From JBBTCX01 sp964494205 (GTDB taxonomy: Bacteria; Planctomycetota; Phycisphaerae; UBA1845): 64,000 bases of DNA. The DNA is taken from assembly GCA_964494205.1 (NCBI GenBank), contig CAZBRD010000011.1, forward strand, positions 62,001-126,000. Direction: 5' to 3'. Position 1 is the first letter of the stretch, and each line of letters begins with the position of its first letter. Below the pieces are notes generated by a model that saw nothing but the letters and a program-made list of their open reading frames with translations, was not told the origin of the DNA and did not search any database. The translations under genes were made by a program, and so were the position numbers. Below, piece by piece: positions 34,281 through 43,357 of the stretch.

Positions 34281-35096
34281 CTACGGTGTAGCGACGCTTT
34301 CCTGCGGTACGTCCTCGCCCGCCCGAACATGCACCGATTCCCATGTCAATTGCGCCGACTGATCGAACAGCGGGAGAAAATACGTTCGCAGGAACGGCTC
34401 CGCGAAGGGGCCCCAGTGACGGCCATGGTTGCCCAATTCCTTCATCGACGGGTCCCACTTGAACTGTTCGAGTTTAGACGCAAGCTGCGGATTCTCGGGT
34501 GCGACAAACCCGGAATACCCGGCTGACTCGCAAAACTTCCGCTCCATTGTGCCGTGAATGATCGTGCCGTCTCGCAGGAATACCTTGTCGGCAAAGCTAT
34601 AGTAGTTGAAGACTCCTTGATGCGTCCGCTGAAGGACTTTGGTTAAGTCATAATCCGGCGCGACCGAACCACCCATGAGGACGATGCGCTCGACGCCGAA
34701 GTCCTCGGGCAAGCGCTCCACGGCCCACAATGCAAACGCCGCTCCGCCGGAGAAACCCACGAGATACAAATGCGTATCGGGGTTTTTCTCGCGCCAATCC
34801 TTCAGTTCATGCACAAGCCGATCGACGCGATGCATATTCCGTGGATAGTCCCATTGGTTAATCAGCAGCGTCGCGGGACGAATCTGTGCCCAATCCCACA
34901 CCTGGCTCGAAACGCCTTCGGCCTCTTCGTCGATCATCGTGCGGAACCGTTCGACCTGCTGCGTGGTGCCGTTACAGCCGGAGAGAATGAGCACGTGGCT
35001 TCGCTCGGTGCTGACAATCGGGCCCGGTGGTCTTGCACACCCAAAACCGACCACGCAGAGCGAAAAACTGATAATGACTTTAACCGCGCCTCGCAT
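34281..35096 (-). CDS. Alpha/beta-hydrolase-like lipoprotein
   Basis: The protein has 271 residues. An N-terminal lipoprotein signal ends in VVGFGC, the lipobox-like Cys near residue 20, followed by Ala-Arg-Pro. The domain has the nucleophile elbow LVGFSGGAAFALWAVERL (GFSGG, Ser nucleophile), VLMGGSVAPDYDL and a late HGRHWGPF histidine. A membrane-tethered esterase or lipase-like role is likely; the substrate is unknown. It stands alone, 105 nt downstream of the waaF start in the divergent direction and before glyS. Confidence 0.75.
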   Translation of the reverse strand: MRGAVKVIISFSLCVVGFGCARPPGPIVSTERSHVLILSGCNGTTQQVERFRTMIDEEAEGVSSQVWDWAQIRPATLLINQWDYPRNMHRVDRLVHELKDWREKNPDTHLYLVGFSGGAAFALWAVERLPEDFGVERIVLMGGSVAPDYDLTKVLQRTHQGVFNYYSFADKVFLRDGTIIHGTMERKFCESAGYSGFVAPENPQLASKLEQFKWDPSMKELGNHGRHWGPFAEPFLRTYFLPLFDQSAQLTWESVHVRAGEDVPQESVATP

Positions 35097-35199
35097 AACT
35101 CTCCGACGTTAAGTTTCCTATTAGTGTAGCGTCTCTGCCAATGGTTAGGTCCGTATTCACATCAATCGACAATCGATACTCGAAAATCGACAATTTTCA

Positions 35200-36912
35200 T
35201 TACAGGCCTAGCTTATCGCGCAGAAACTCCAGACATCGCGACTTATCAATCCGCACTTGACTCGCATCATCACGATTGCGGACCGTTACTGTGCCGTCCT
35301 CTTTTGTCTGACCGTCCACCGTAAAACAAAACGGCGTGCCCGCTTCGTCCATGCGAGCATACCTTTTGCCGATGGCAGCTTTGATATCAAACTGACAGGG
35401 CATGTGCTTGCGAATCGCGTCGTAAATCGGCTCTGCGATTTCCGGCATTCCGTCCTTCGCCACCAGTGGAAACACACCGGCTTTGATCGGCGCGAGACGC
35501 GGGTGAAACTTCATGAACTCCGGACTCGCACGCGACTCGTCGTAGGAATAGGCTTCGGTAATTGTCGCCAGCGCGAAGCGATCCACACCGGCTGACGGTT
35601 CGATGACGTGCGGAATGAATCGATACGGCATGCCCGCCTTGGCCTTGGTGGCAGCCTCTTTGTCGTTGGCGAACTTGTCCTTGTCCTTCTCCCACGCCTC
35701 GTCGTCGAAGTAGGTCATGTCCTTGCCGCTGTGCGTCTGATGTTGCGTTAGGTCATAAGCGCCGCGATGGGCGACGCCTTCGAGTTCCTGCGGTTCATCC
35801 GAGAACGGGAACATGTATTCAATGTCGGTGCAGGCTCTGCTGTAGTGGGCCAGCTCTTTTTCGTCCTGCGATCGCGGCCGGAGCTTTTCGCTCTTGATGT
35901 TCAGCGATTCATACCAGTTCAACCGCACGCTGCGCCAGAATTCGAACCACACCATCGAGTCGTTCGGATGGCAGAAGAACTCGATCTCCATCTGCTCGAA
36001 CTCGCGCGAACGGAACGTGTAGTTACGCGGATTGATCTCATTACGAAAGGCCTTGCCCATCTGTGCGATGCCGAACGGCAGCTTCACGCGCGTGGAGTCC
36101 ATCACGTTTTTGAAGTTCGCGAAGATGCCCTGGGCGGTTTCGGGGCGGAGGTAGGCGACGCTGCTCGAATCCTGAAGCGCGCCGACATAGGTCTGAAACA
36201 TCAGGTTGAATGCACGGGGTTCAGTTAACTCTGCCCCGCAATTGGGACAACTCCTCGCTTTGCCAGAAACTGCACGCACGACCCAATTTTTTCCATGGGC
36301 ATCTCTTGCCGGAAACACGACATTTCCAGAGGAAGGTATGTTCGTAGTCAGGTTTTCGAAGCCTTTCAGGGCCACGTTGTTTTGTTTTTTTGCAAAAGCG
36401 CGGACAGCATCCTGAGACATCGCCACCGCTTCCGTTACGGAATCTGTTTCAATTGAGATTTCGACGATAGGACCAGCAGCAATCGCAGCTGCAGCCAGTG
36501 CAGTTCTAGCTGGCCCCGGATATGTCAAAGTTAATTCAGGAAAGGCGTCCGGTGCGAACAATTCGATTCCGATCACCTTATCAGCGCGGTAGCGTGCCTT
36601 ACACCCCTTGCAATCCACCATCGGATCGCTGAACCCCCCCACGTGTCCGCTGGCTTCCCACACCTTCGGGTTCATGATGATCGAGCAATCGACACCGACC
36701 ATTTGATACTCGCGGCCGTTGGGGCCTTTCGGCGGGTTGCGGACCATGTCGTTCCACCATGCGTCCTTGATGTTTCGCTTCAACTCACAGCCGAGCGGAC
36801 CGTAATCCCAGAAGCCGCCGATGCCGCCGTAAATCTCGCTGCTGCCGAAGATAAACCCTCGCCGCCGACAGAGGGCAACGATCTTTTCCATGGTGTCCGT
36901 TTGTGTGGGCAT
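35200..36912 (-). CDS. glyS: Glycyl-tRNA synthetase, homodimeric type
   Basis: The protein has 570 residues. It is a class II synthetase of the alpha2 (GlyS1/eukaryote-archaeal-like) kind, not the alpha2-beta2 GlyQS kind. MEKIVALCRRRGFIFGSSEIYGGIGGFWDYGPLG is the N-terminal signature, motif 2 is FRNEINPRNYTFRSREFEQMEIEFF, and VDRFALATITEAY is motif 3-like. A zinc-binding CKGC (about residue 97) and CPNCG (about residue 220) frame a ~110-residue insertion. It charges tRNA-Gly in the cytoplasm. The ATG at 36912 has no ideal Shine-Dalgarno sequence. Confidence 0.95.
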   Translation of the reverse strand: MPTQTDTMEKIVALCRRRGFIFGSSEIYGGIGGFWDYGPLGCELKRNIKDAWWNDMVRNPPKGPNGREYQMVGVDCSIIMNPKVWEASGHVGGFSDPMVDCKGCKARYRADKVIGIELFAPDAFPELTLTYPGPARTALAAAAIAAGPIVEISIETDSVTEAVAMSQDAVRAFAKKQNNVALKGFENLTTNIPSSGNVVFPARDAHGKNWVVRAVSGKARSCPNCGAELTEPRAFNLMFQTYVGALQDSSSVAYLRPETAQGIFANFKNVMDSTRVKLPFGIAQMGKAFRNEINPRNYTFRSREFEQMEIEFFCHPNDSMVWFEFWRSVRLNWYESLNIKSEKLRPRSQDEKELAHYSRACTDIEYMFPFSDEPQELEGVAHRGAYDLTQHQTHSGKDMTYFDDEAWEKDKDKFANDKEAATKAKAGMPYRFIPHVIEPSAGVDRFALATITEAYSYDESRASPEFMKFHPRLAPIKAGVFPLVAKDGMPEIAEPIYDAIRKHMPCQFDIKAAIGKRYARMDEAGTPFCFTVDGQTKEDGTVTVRNRDDASQVRIDKSRCLEFLRDKLGL

Positions 36913-37071
36913 CCCGTGTTCCGTCCCATCAGACGGGGGCTAACCTGCAGCCGTCCGTCAGACTCAAAATCTAATATTGCAAACGCACAACCCGCGCCGG
37001 GTTGCGCGATCGGTCAGTATAGACGATCGGCCGTCGCCGTTCAAAAAGCTGTATTGATCGTGAAACGCCGT

Positions 37072-39297
37072 TTACGGGGCGGTGAGACCGAATTGTCGCT
37101 GGAGGAACCCGAAATCGGCAAGGTCGACGTCAAAGTCGTGGTCGAAGTCGTTGAGCGCGCAGCCTGCGTCTAGAACGATGGGGACAGGCCCTCCCGAACA
37201 AGTGTGCAGTGCTGTGTAATCCGCCAGATCGACAACGCCATCCGCGTGCGAATCGGCCCGGACGGGCTCGGGGAAGATCAGCAAAAAGACCGCGTTGGTT
37301 TCCGATGGGAATTGCCAGGACGAAACATAACCTGTGAACCCATACGAGCGGAACGGGTGGACATACTCGTCCGCGCCGTCCATGCCCGTTGGGTGTGAAA
37401 CATTGAATTGACCGTCGGCGGTTTCGTGCTTCCATCGCCAGTTGATCCACGGGCTGGGTGACGCGAGGTCTTCAAGGGCCGTTCTACGTTCCAGCACCAA
37501 TTCGTAGTAGCCGAACGTCAATTCGGTAATCTGCATTCGTCGCCGCACGATGCTGACGTCGCTCAAACGAACCGGCTTCTCGAAGGGTACGCCGACGTAG
37601 TTCGTGCCAGGTATGACGAAGTTCCTGATGGGGACAACGGCGCCGCCGTCAAAGACATATGGCAGCGCATCGTAACCGGTAAACGAGTCCGCCCATGCGG
37701 CAGATTCAAGCGTGTGCTCAAAGCGATAACCAAACCCGCTGCTGAGTCCTTCCACTCCGCTCTGCGGATATTCGAAAAACCCGGGGGTGACGTGGGCGAC
37801 ATCGTTCAGCCAACCGGACCAGTGCATGGCTGTGGTGGAATCCATGCTGAAGGCTAGTTCCGGCTTCTGATTCAGCGGCGTAGATGGAAATGAGAAGAGA
37901 TTCTCGCCCGGTGCGAGCAATTCGGTTTCCGGAATTTCGACATGCTTCACGTTGGCGACATTATCCAGCATCCACAGGGCGGCTGCGTAGTTTTCCTCGC
38001 AGTTCTTTTGGATTTGGTCCTCAGGCAGTGCAAAACCGCCCATTTCTTCCGTATTGGGCCGCATCTCCGGCGTGAATGCGATGGTGCCGTGAACGCCGTA
38101 GGCATAGTCCGTGAAATCACCATTGGTGGTGTACAGCGTATAGTTCACCGGACCGGCTAGGTATTCAGCGCCGTGCGTCTGTTCCACCAAGGCAGCGTAC
38201 TTATCCGCGATCGCGCGATGTGACGTGTAGCCCTGCGCCACGCTTGCACCCGTGTAGCCCCAGGGATAGAGAACTAGTTGGCTGTAAGTGTGATAGGAGA
38301 TGGCAAGCGTAGGCTTGAGTTGGGTCAGGAAACTCTGAAGCGCCTGTGTTTCGGGCTCTGACGCAGCGGACATGCCGCGGTAGGTTTCGCTCAGGAAATT
38401 GCCGCTCGACCCACCGAACCCCGGCCCCCAGTTGTAATCGTAGTTTCGATTGATATCGACGCCGTAGGACTGGATGCCGAAAACAACGCCGTTGTAGCGT
38501 CGGTTCTTTCTCCAGAAGCGTTCATCCGTCCACGTGTACATGAAACCGTCGGGGTTGGCTGCCAGCACGAGCCAAATTTCAGAGTTATCGACAATGTGCT
38601 TAATGCGCGGATTGGTGTCATAGCCTGTCACCAACTGCTGCGCGAGATAGAGCATCATTTCGTGTGTCACCCACTCGCGAGCGTGATGCAGACCGCAATA
38701 CATTGCCTTGGCTTCGCCGGCTTCAGTGTCGTTCGGGTTGTCGCTGATTTTCAGCGCCCACAGCTCGCGACCTTCGACGCTTGTTCCGATCGAACTGATG
38801 CGCACGATGTCGGGGTAAGCATTCGCCAGCGCATGGTAGAATTCGATGCCCTCCTGCGGTGTGTGATAGCGTTCGTAAGTTAGACTGAGTGTCCCGGCTG
38901 TTGCGCCATTCGGCATTGGCCACACGCTTGGCACAGGTTCGCCAAGCAGTTTGGAAATAGACGGAACGCCCACAGCCTCCATCGTCTTTGATGGTCTGAA
39001 ACGGCGCATGTAATCATCGAGTCGGCTCACCACTTTGTGCGGAATGGTCAGTGCATCGATTTCGGGTTGCGTCAGGAAAAGCGAGGCCCCGTGGCGGCCA
39101 CAGGCACACGGGTCAAACCCCGGATGCGGATCGCCGGCGAAATCGTGCGGATCGACAGTGACCACGTATCGAATGGGCTCGCCGGTAACGTTGGCCAGCT
39201 GTTGCGCACGCGCGGGAGAGACGATCAGGCTCCATGCCGCAATCGCCGCAATTATCGGAGCGATAACGCCCAGAGGCAGGAATCGATGGTGATTCAT
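37072..39297 (-). CDS. Exported M14 zinc carboxypeptidase with dockerin-like tail
   Basis: The protein has 741 residues from the ATG at 39297 (a second Met; the 13 earlier codons would precede the signal peptide). The signal sequence is VIAPIIAAIAAWSLIVSPARA. The M14 domain (about 95-440) shows HxxE in GLHHAREWVTHEMML, the third ligand His in ISYHTYSQLVLYPWG and the catalytic Glu in AFTPEMRPN. Beta-rich modules follow, and then a C-terminal pair of Asp-rich loops (DGVVDLADYTALHTC and DFDHDFDVDLADFGFLQ) like dockerin or thrombospondin calcium sites. It removes C-terminal residues from extracellular peptides. Monocistronic. Confidence 0.88.
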   Translation of the reverse strand: MNHHRFLPLGVIAPIIAAIAAWSLIVSPARAQQLANVTGEPIRYVVTVDPHDFAGDPHPGFDPCACGRHGASLFLTQPEIDALTIPHKVVSRLDDYMRRFRPSKTMEAVGVPSISKLLGEPVPSVWPMPNGATAGTLSLTYERYHTPQEGIEFYHALANAYPDIVRISSIGTSVEGRELWALKISDNPNDTEAGEAKAMYCGLHHAREWVTHEMMLYLAQQLVTGYDTNPRIKHIVDNSEIWLVLAANPDGFMYTWTDERFWRKNRRYNGVVFGIQSYGVDINRNYDYNWGPGFGGSSGNFLSETYRGMSAASEPETQALQSFLTQLKPTLAISYHTYSQLVLYPWGYTGASVAQGYTSHRAIADKYAALVEQTHGAEYLAGPVNYTLYTTNGDFTDYAYGVHGTIAFTPEMRPNTEEMGGFALPEDQIQKNCEENYAAALWMLDNVANVKHVEIPETELLAPGENLFSFPSTPLNQKPELAFSMDSTTAMHWSGWLNDVAHVTPGFFEYPQSGVEGLSSGFGYRFEHTLESAAWADSFTGYDALPYVFDGGAVVPIRNFVIPGTNYVGVPFEKPVRLSDVSIVRRRMQITELTFGYYELVLERRTALEDLASPSPWINWRWKHETADGQFNVSHPTGMDGADEYVHPFRSYGFTGYVSSWQFPSETNAVFLLIFPEPVRADSHADGVVDLADYTALHTCSGGPVPIVLDAGCALNDFDHDFDVDLADFGFLQRQFGLTAP

Positions 39298-39450
39298 CAA
39301 ACCGTCCTTGTCCAAGTTTTTGATAAGTCGCTTCAACGACGCAACGCTTTCGCGGGGAGGTCGGGCGAAAGCGATTCCACCTCATACCACAATACGCTTT
39401 GGTATGTGTTCATTCAATCGTTCTGTTGCGAACTTACCGCGTTTTCCGTG

Positions 39451-39481
39451 AAAAAAGGGCACCGTCCGGCGGACGGTGCCC
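39451..39481 (-). terminator. Rho-independent terminator of the ispE-spoVG operon
   Basis: Read on the minus strand, an 11-bp perfect stem (GGGCACCGTCC with GGACGGTGCCC, plus positions 39457-39481) closes on three bases. The last base of the 3' arm is followed by six T (39451-39456). It lies about 40 nt past the spoVG-like stop. Confidence 0.92.
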
Positions 39482-39520
39482 TCGTTTTGGGTGCTCCAGA
39501 ATCAATTTCGAGCCGTCGGC

Positions 39521-40666
39521 CTATACGCCAACGCCGAACGGTGAATCTTCAGAATCCCCCGCCGGTTCCACGACCGGGGCTCGTTCGGGTGCTCTCACAA
39601 TCGGCTGCGGTGCCCGCACCGGCTCCGGAGCGCGAACTTGCGGTACCTCCTGCTTGACCGGCGGGATCGACGCGCCGAAATCGTCATCCATTGCAGGACG
39701 CGGAATGGGAGTGCCCATGGCGGCCCGTTCTTCTAAGCTCGGTGGCGTCGCCGGACGTTGGGCCGGACGCTCTCCACGCGGGACTCCGGTGCGCGGTGGA
39801 CGCGTTTGCGGTTGTTCGACGACTGGTCTGGCTTCGCGATTGTCGCGTGAATCGCGATTCTCACGATTGTCTCGCCGCGGCTGCTCTCGATGTCCTTCGC
39901 GCGGCGGACCGCCGGTGCGTCCACGATTTTCACTACGCTGCTCACTGCGTTGCTCGCCACGTTGTTCGCCACGCTGGTCGTTCCGCTGCGGCGGGCGTGG
40001 TCTTTGCGGAGGACGGTTTTCCTGTTGATTCGATCGCGGCGGAGCTGGTCGGCGAGCTTCTGCCATTGGCCGCGCCGCTTCTTTCGGCGCTCCGCCCTTC
40101 AAATTGGCAATCAGCGCACCGTAATCGTTGACGTAGTCCACGTTCTCCTGACGGCGCTCAACTCGCTCACCACGCGGCGGTCGCTGCTCGCGCGCTTCAC
40201 GCTGACCACGCACGGTCGGCACCTCTACGAGTTCCTCTTCTTCTTCCACCATTGGTTCGTCATCGATTTCCTGCGGTTCGTAATCTGGCGAAGCAGCCAG
40301 CTTGCTTTCCTGCCTGAAGGCCGCGATGACTGTTTTCTGCACGTACTCGCGAAACTCGGTCGTGATCGGATGGGCAATATCGCGATGGGACTTGTTGCGC
40401 CCGCCGTCGTTGGTCGGCATTTGCTCGTGCGGCAATTGCGCGCCGCAATCGTTGCAATATCGTGAACGAACCACGTTCTTGTGCCGGCAATCCGGACAGG
40501 AGACGGTGTTCTTTCGCGACGGCATAGCCACGAACAAGCCAGTTGCGCCGTCGACAATCTTCAAATCTCGAATGACAAACTCATCATCAAACGTGATGCT
40601 GCAAAAAGCTTTCAGGCGATCGGTTCCATCATTAATTAGTCGAACTCGAGCATCCGTGATTTCCAT
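39521..40666 (-). CDS. SpoVG-type protein with inserted zinc ribbon and long Arg-rich tail
   Basis: The protein has 381 residues. Residues 1-50 (MEITDARVRLINDGTDRLKA, then DDEFVIRDLKIVDG and GLFVAMPSRK) and about 92-117 (RDIAHPITTEFREYVQKTVIAAF) are the two halves of SpoVG, an RNA/DNA-binding regulator of about 85-95 residues. Between them lies a ~40-residue insert with CPDC and CNDC, a zinc ribbon. Residues 120-381 are disordered, rich in Arg, Glu, Gln and Pro with RGEQRGEQRSEQRS repeats, like RNA-binding RGG-type tails. It immediately follows ispE (one base between stop and start), the same neighbour as in Bacillus. Nucleic-acid binding is inferred. Confidence 0.85.
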   Translation of the reverse strand: MEITDARVRLINDGTDRLKAFCSITFDDEFVIRDLKIVDGATGLFVAMPSRKNTVSCPDCRHKNVVRSRYCNDCGAQLPHEQMPTNDGGRNKSHRDIAHPITTEFREYVQKTVIAAFRQESKLAASPDYEPQEIDDEPMVEEEEELVEVPTVRGQREAREQRPPRGERVERRQENVDYVNDYGALIANLKGGAPKEAARPMAEARRPAPPRSNQQENRPPQRPRPPQRNDQRGEQRGEQRSEQRSENRGRTGGPPREGHREQPRRDNRENRDSRDNREARPVVEQPQTRPPRTGVPRGERPAQRPATPPSLEERAAMGTPIPRPAMDDDFGASIPPVKQEVPQVRAPEPVRAPQPIVRAPERAPVVEPAGDSEDSPFGVGV

Positions 40667-41590
40667 TCAATTCTCCTCAAAAACCAGGGGATTTTCCCCC
40701 ACTGGCGCGGCGACGATTCGCGTCTTCACGTTTAGATTCGCGTTTTCAATACTCCTCGCGATTTCGCCGGCTGTATCCACATCATCAAACAAACGAAACA
40801 ACGTCGAGCCTGCGCCGCTGACGCGGAACGGCCCGACCCCGAGCGCCTCGAGCGATCGAAACGCTTGCGCCACGTCGGGCGCAACATCAAACACTGCCTC
40901 CTCCAGATCATTCCTTAGAAAACCATTTAGCATGCCCGCACTGCTGCCTTCGAGTATGCACTTTAGATTGCTCGATGGCCGCCTGGATTGCGCTTCGTTT
41001 CTCCACTTTTGATAAACCAACGGCGTGGAAACAAACGCATCGACATGCACCAACAGTACGCATCCGCTCCACTTCATCGAAACGGGTTCAACGAGTTCTC
41101 CGCGTCCGCGCATCACCACCGAAGGCAGTTGAAAGAACAACGGTACGTCAGAGCCGAGTGTCGCGCCGATCGCAGCCAATTCCCGTCGTGACAATCCGGC
41201 ATCGCAAACCTCGTTGAAGAGTTGCAATGCGGCTGCCGCGTCGCTGCTGCCGCCACCCATACCGCCGCCGACGGGAATCTCCTTTTCGAGTTCAATCTCG
41301 AACCCGGCTTCAATTCCCGTCGTTTTGAGAAACGACTTGGCCGCGCGGTAGACCAAGTTTTCCGGCGTCGCGAGTTCAGCCTGCTCGCACCGAATCCGGA
41401 TTTCCTGTTCCGGCAAAAGTGTGCACGAGAGTCGATCCGCCAGATCGACGCCGATAGCGAGCGAATGGATATCGTGATAGCCGTCAGCGCGCTTGCCCAA
41501 GACCTCCAGCGTCAGGTTGATCTTGCCGCAGGCACGGGTGGAAACGGAAGTGCGGTTGGGAGTATCGCGATGCAGGACAGACAAACTCAT
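40667..41590 (-). CDS. ispE: 4-diphosphocytidyl-2-C-methyl-D-erythritol kinase
   Basis: The protein has 307 residues. GHMP kinase motifs: CGKINLTLEVLGKRADGYHDIHSL (substrate-binding KINL and GYH), PVGGGMGGGSSDAAAAL (ATP glycine loop) and FRVSGAGSTLF near the end. It phosphorylates CDP-methylerythritol in the MEP isoprenoid pathway in the cytoplasm. First gene of the ispE-spoVG operon. The gap upstream holds a tRNA-like fragment but no clear gene. Confidence 0.95.
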   Translation of the reverse strand: MSLSVLHRDTPNRTSVSTRACGKINLTLEVLGKRADGYHDIHSLAIGVDLADRLSCTLLPEQEIRIRCEQAELATPENLVYRAAKSFLKTTGIEAGFEIELEKEIPVGGGMGGGSSDAAAALQLFNEVCDAGLSRRELAAIGATLGSDVPLFFQLPSVVMRGRGELVEPVSMKWSGCVLLVHVDAFVSTPLVYQKWRNEAQSRRPSSNLKCILEGSSAGMLNGFLRNDLEEAVFDVAPDVAQAFRSLEALGVGPFRVSGAGSTLFRLFDDVDTAGEIARSIENANLNVKTRIVAAPVGENPLVFEEN

Positions 41591-41768
41591 GATCTCAAAC
41601 GCGGTCAGCTCGCCGTAATCTCAGGTCGTACAAGCAACGATGCAAGGCGGAACGAGCTCAATCGGTTCGCTCTGCGAACCTCAATACGGGGTTCAACTCC
41701 CCGCCAGTATTATCATAGGTTTAACAAAGTGACTGTCAATGAAATTCAACGGTGAGGCTTAAGGCCAG

Positions 41769-42335
41769 TTAGACTTCCTCAATCTCCTTCGTCTTGGCGT
41801 TAACGATCGCGTCGATCTCGTCTTCGTATTTCTTCGTCAGCTTCTGCGTGCGGTCCTTGGCTTCCTTGACCGCATCTTCGCTGAGTGTTTTGGCCTTCTC
41901 GGCCGCATCAAAGGCCTTATTGGCATCGCGACGCGCGTTTCGGACTACGACTTTTTGTGCCTCTGCCAGCTTCTTAACCTGCGAAATTAGCTGCTGGCGA
42001 CGCTCACCGGAAAGAGACGGAATAGGCAACCGAATGGCTTTGCCGTCGCTTTGCGGCGTGATGCCGAGCGAAGACGATTGCAGACCACGCTCAATGTCCT
42101 TGAGCGTTCCTGGGTCGAAGGGCTTCACGAGCAACGTACTCGGTTCCGGAACGCTGACCGTCGCGATCTCGCGCAGTTCCATCGAGCTGCCATAAGACGC
42201 AACTTCGATCTTGATATGCTCGACCAAACCGGGATGCGCCCGGCCAGTGCGAATACCACGAAGCTCCTGCTTCAGGTAGTCGACCCCCTTCTGCATTCCC
42301 GCAGCACATTCCTTTTCAACCGCAGCCGTTGACAT
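41769..42335 (-). CDS. frr: Ribosome recycling factor
   Basis: The protein has 188 residues, the normal length. RRF motifs: RTGRAHPGLVEHIKIE (tRNA-like stem), MELREIATVSVPEPSTLLVKPFD and a long three-helix bundle ending EDEIDAIVNAKTKEIEEV. With EF-G it splits post-termination ribosomes. It is the last gene of the translation operon, 174 nt after pyrH; that spacer carries the dispersed repeat and could hold a separate promoter. Confidence 0.97.
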   Translation of the reverse strand: MSTAAVEKECAAGMQKGVDYLKQELRGIRTGRAHPGLVEHIKIEVASYGSSMELREIATVSVPEPSTLLVKPFDPGTLKDIERGLQSSSLGITPQSDGKAIRLPIPSLSGERRQQLISQVKKLAEAQKVVVRNARRDANKAFDAAEKAKTLSEDAVKEAKDRTQKLTKKYEDEIDAIVNAKTKEIEEV

Positions 42336-42407
42336 TGTCGATTTTTCCTCAAGTGCCTTTCAGAATGAATTACCACGTCCTATGGCGAGTGTTTCCGTAA
42401 TCGTTAG

Positions 42408-42482
42408 TGGCTGTAACTCGTAACCCGTAACTTGTAACTCTTTGCTCGCGTTTGTCATTCGTAATTTGTAATTAGTAATTCG
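42408..42482. repeat. GTAATTCGTAATT-type low-complexity repeat block
   Basis: A 75-nt block of variants of gtaact and gtaatt between pyrH and frr. Positions 42457-42482 match 22408-22433 (opposite strand) at about 23 of 26 positions. The block sits inside an otherwise conserved operon, so it is an inserted or expanded element. Confidence 0.7.
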
Positions 42483-42509
42483 AACCCGACCAAGCTCCGC
42501 ATAGTGTAT

Positions 42510-43241
42510 CTAATTCGCCGCGCCAGCGTCGATCAACGTCCCCGTATCCGCCCCGGCAACCACAGCCTGCATATTCCCCGGGCGTTTCAGATCGAACACG
42601 ATAATCGGAATGCCATTCCGCTGGCACATATCGACTGCCGACAAATCCATCACTGCCAGCCGCTGATCGATCACTTCGTTATACGTCAATCGCGGAATCC
42701 GCCGCGCCTTTGGATCTTTCATCGGATCAGCCGTATACACGCCGTCAACTTTCGTGGCTTTCAGCAGCACGTCCGCACCGATTTCCGAGGCCCGTAACGC
42801 CCCGCCAGTGTCAGTAGTCACGAATGGGTTCCCTGTACCACCGGCAAAAATGACCACTCGACCTTTCTCAAGGTGGCGAATCGCCCGGCGACGAATGAAC
42901 CGCTCGCACACGCTGTCTACGGGGATCGCACTCTGCACGCGCGTCGGCACGCCGAGCGATTCCAGCGTGTCCTGCACAGCCAGTGCGTTGATCACGGTAG
43001 CCAGCATACCCATGTAGTGGCCGGTGGCTTCCTCGATCGGCGAATCCTTCGCTATGACGCTGCCGCGAACGATGTTTCCCCCGCCGACGACAAGGCAAAG
43101 CTGCACACCCAGATCGGCCACGAGTTTGACTTCTTCAGAAAGCCGCTGAAGCTCGCGCCCGTCGATTCCAAACGATCCTTGCGCGCAGAGACCTTCGCCG
43201 CTGATCTTGAGGAGGACACGCTTGTATTTCGGATTGGCCAT
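42510..43241 (-). CDS. pyrH: UMP kinase
   Basis: The protein has 243 residues from the ATG at 43241 (MANPKYKRVLLKISGE); six earlier codons are possible but not typical. Motifs: KISGEGL (phosphate loop), VVGGGNIVRGS and GGTGNPFVTTDTGGALRASEIGADVLLKATKVDGVYT. It is an amino-acid-kinase-fold hexamer converting UMP to UDP in the cytoplasm. Conserved order with tsf upstream and frr downstream, but separated from tsf here by a Uma2-like gene. Confidence 0.95.
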   Translation of the reverse strand: MANPKYKRVLLKISGEGLCAQGSFGIDGRELQRLSEEVKLVADLGVQLCLVVGGGNIVRGSVIAKDSPIEEATGHYMGMLATVINALAVQDTLESLGVPTRVQSAIPVDSVCERFIRRRAIRHLEKGRVVIFAGGTGNPFVTTDTGGALRASEIGADVLLKATKVDGVYTADPMKDPKARRIPRLTYNEVIDQRLAVMDLSAVDMCQRNGIPIIVFDLKRPGNMQAVVAGADTGTLIDAGAAN

Positions 43242-43357
43242 GAGACGCCCGCGGATCAAAACATCAGCTTACTGACGCTTGGAGATTACTCGAAGTGAAG
43301 GTTCGTGGGTAGCGTATATCAAAGACGGTAGGGAAGGGCTTTTTGCTGCTTCTATGC

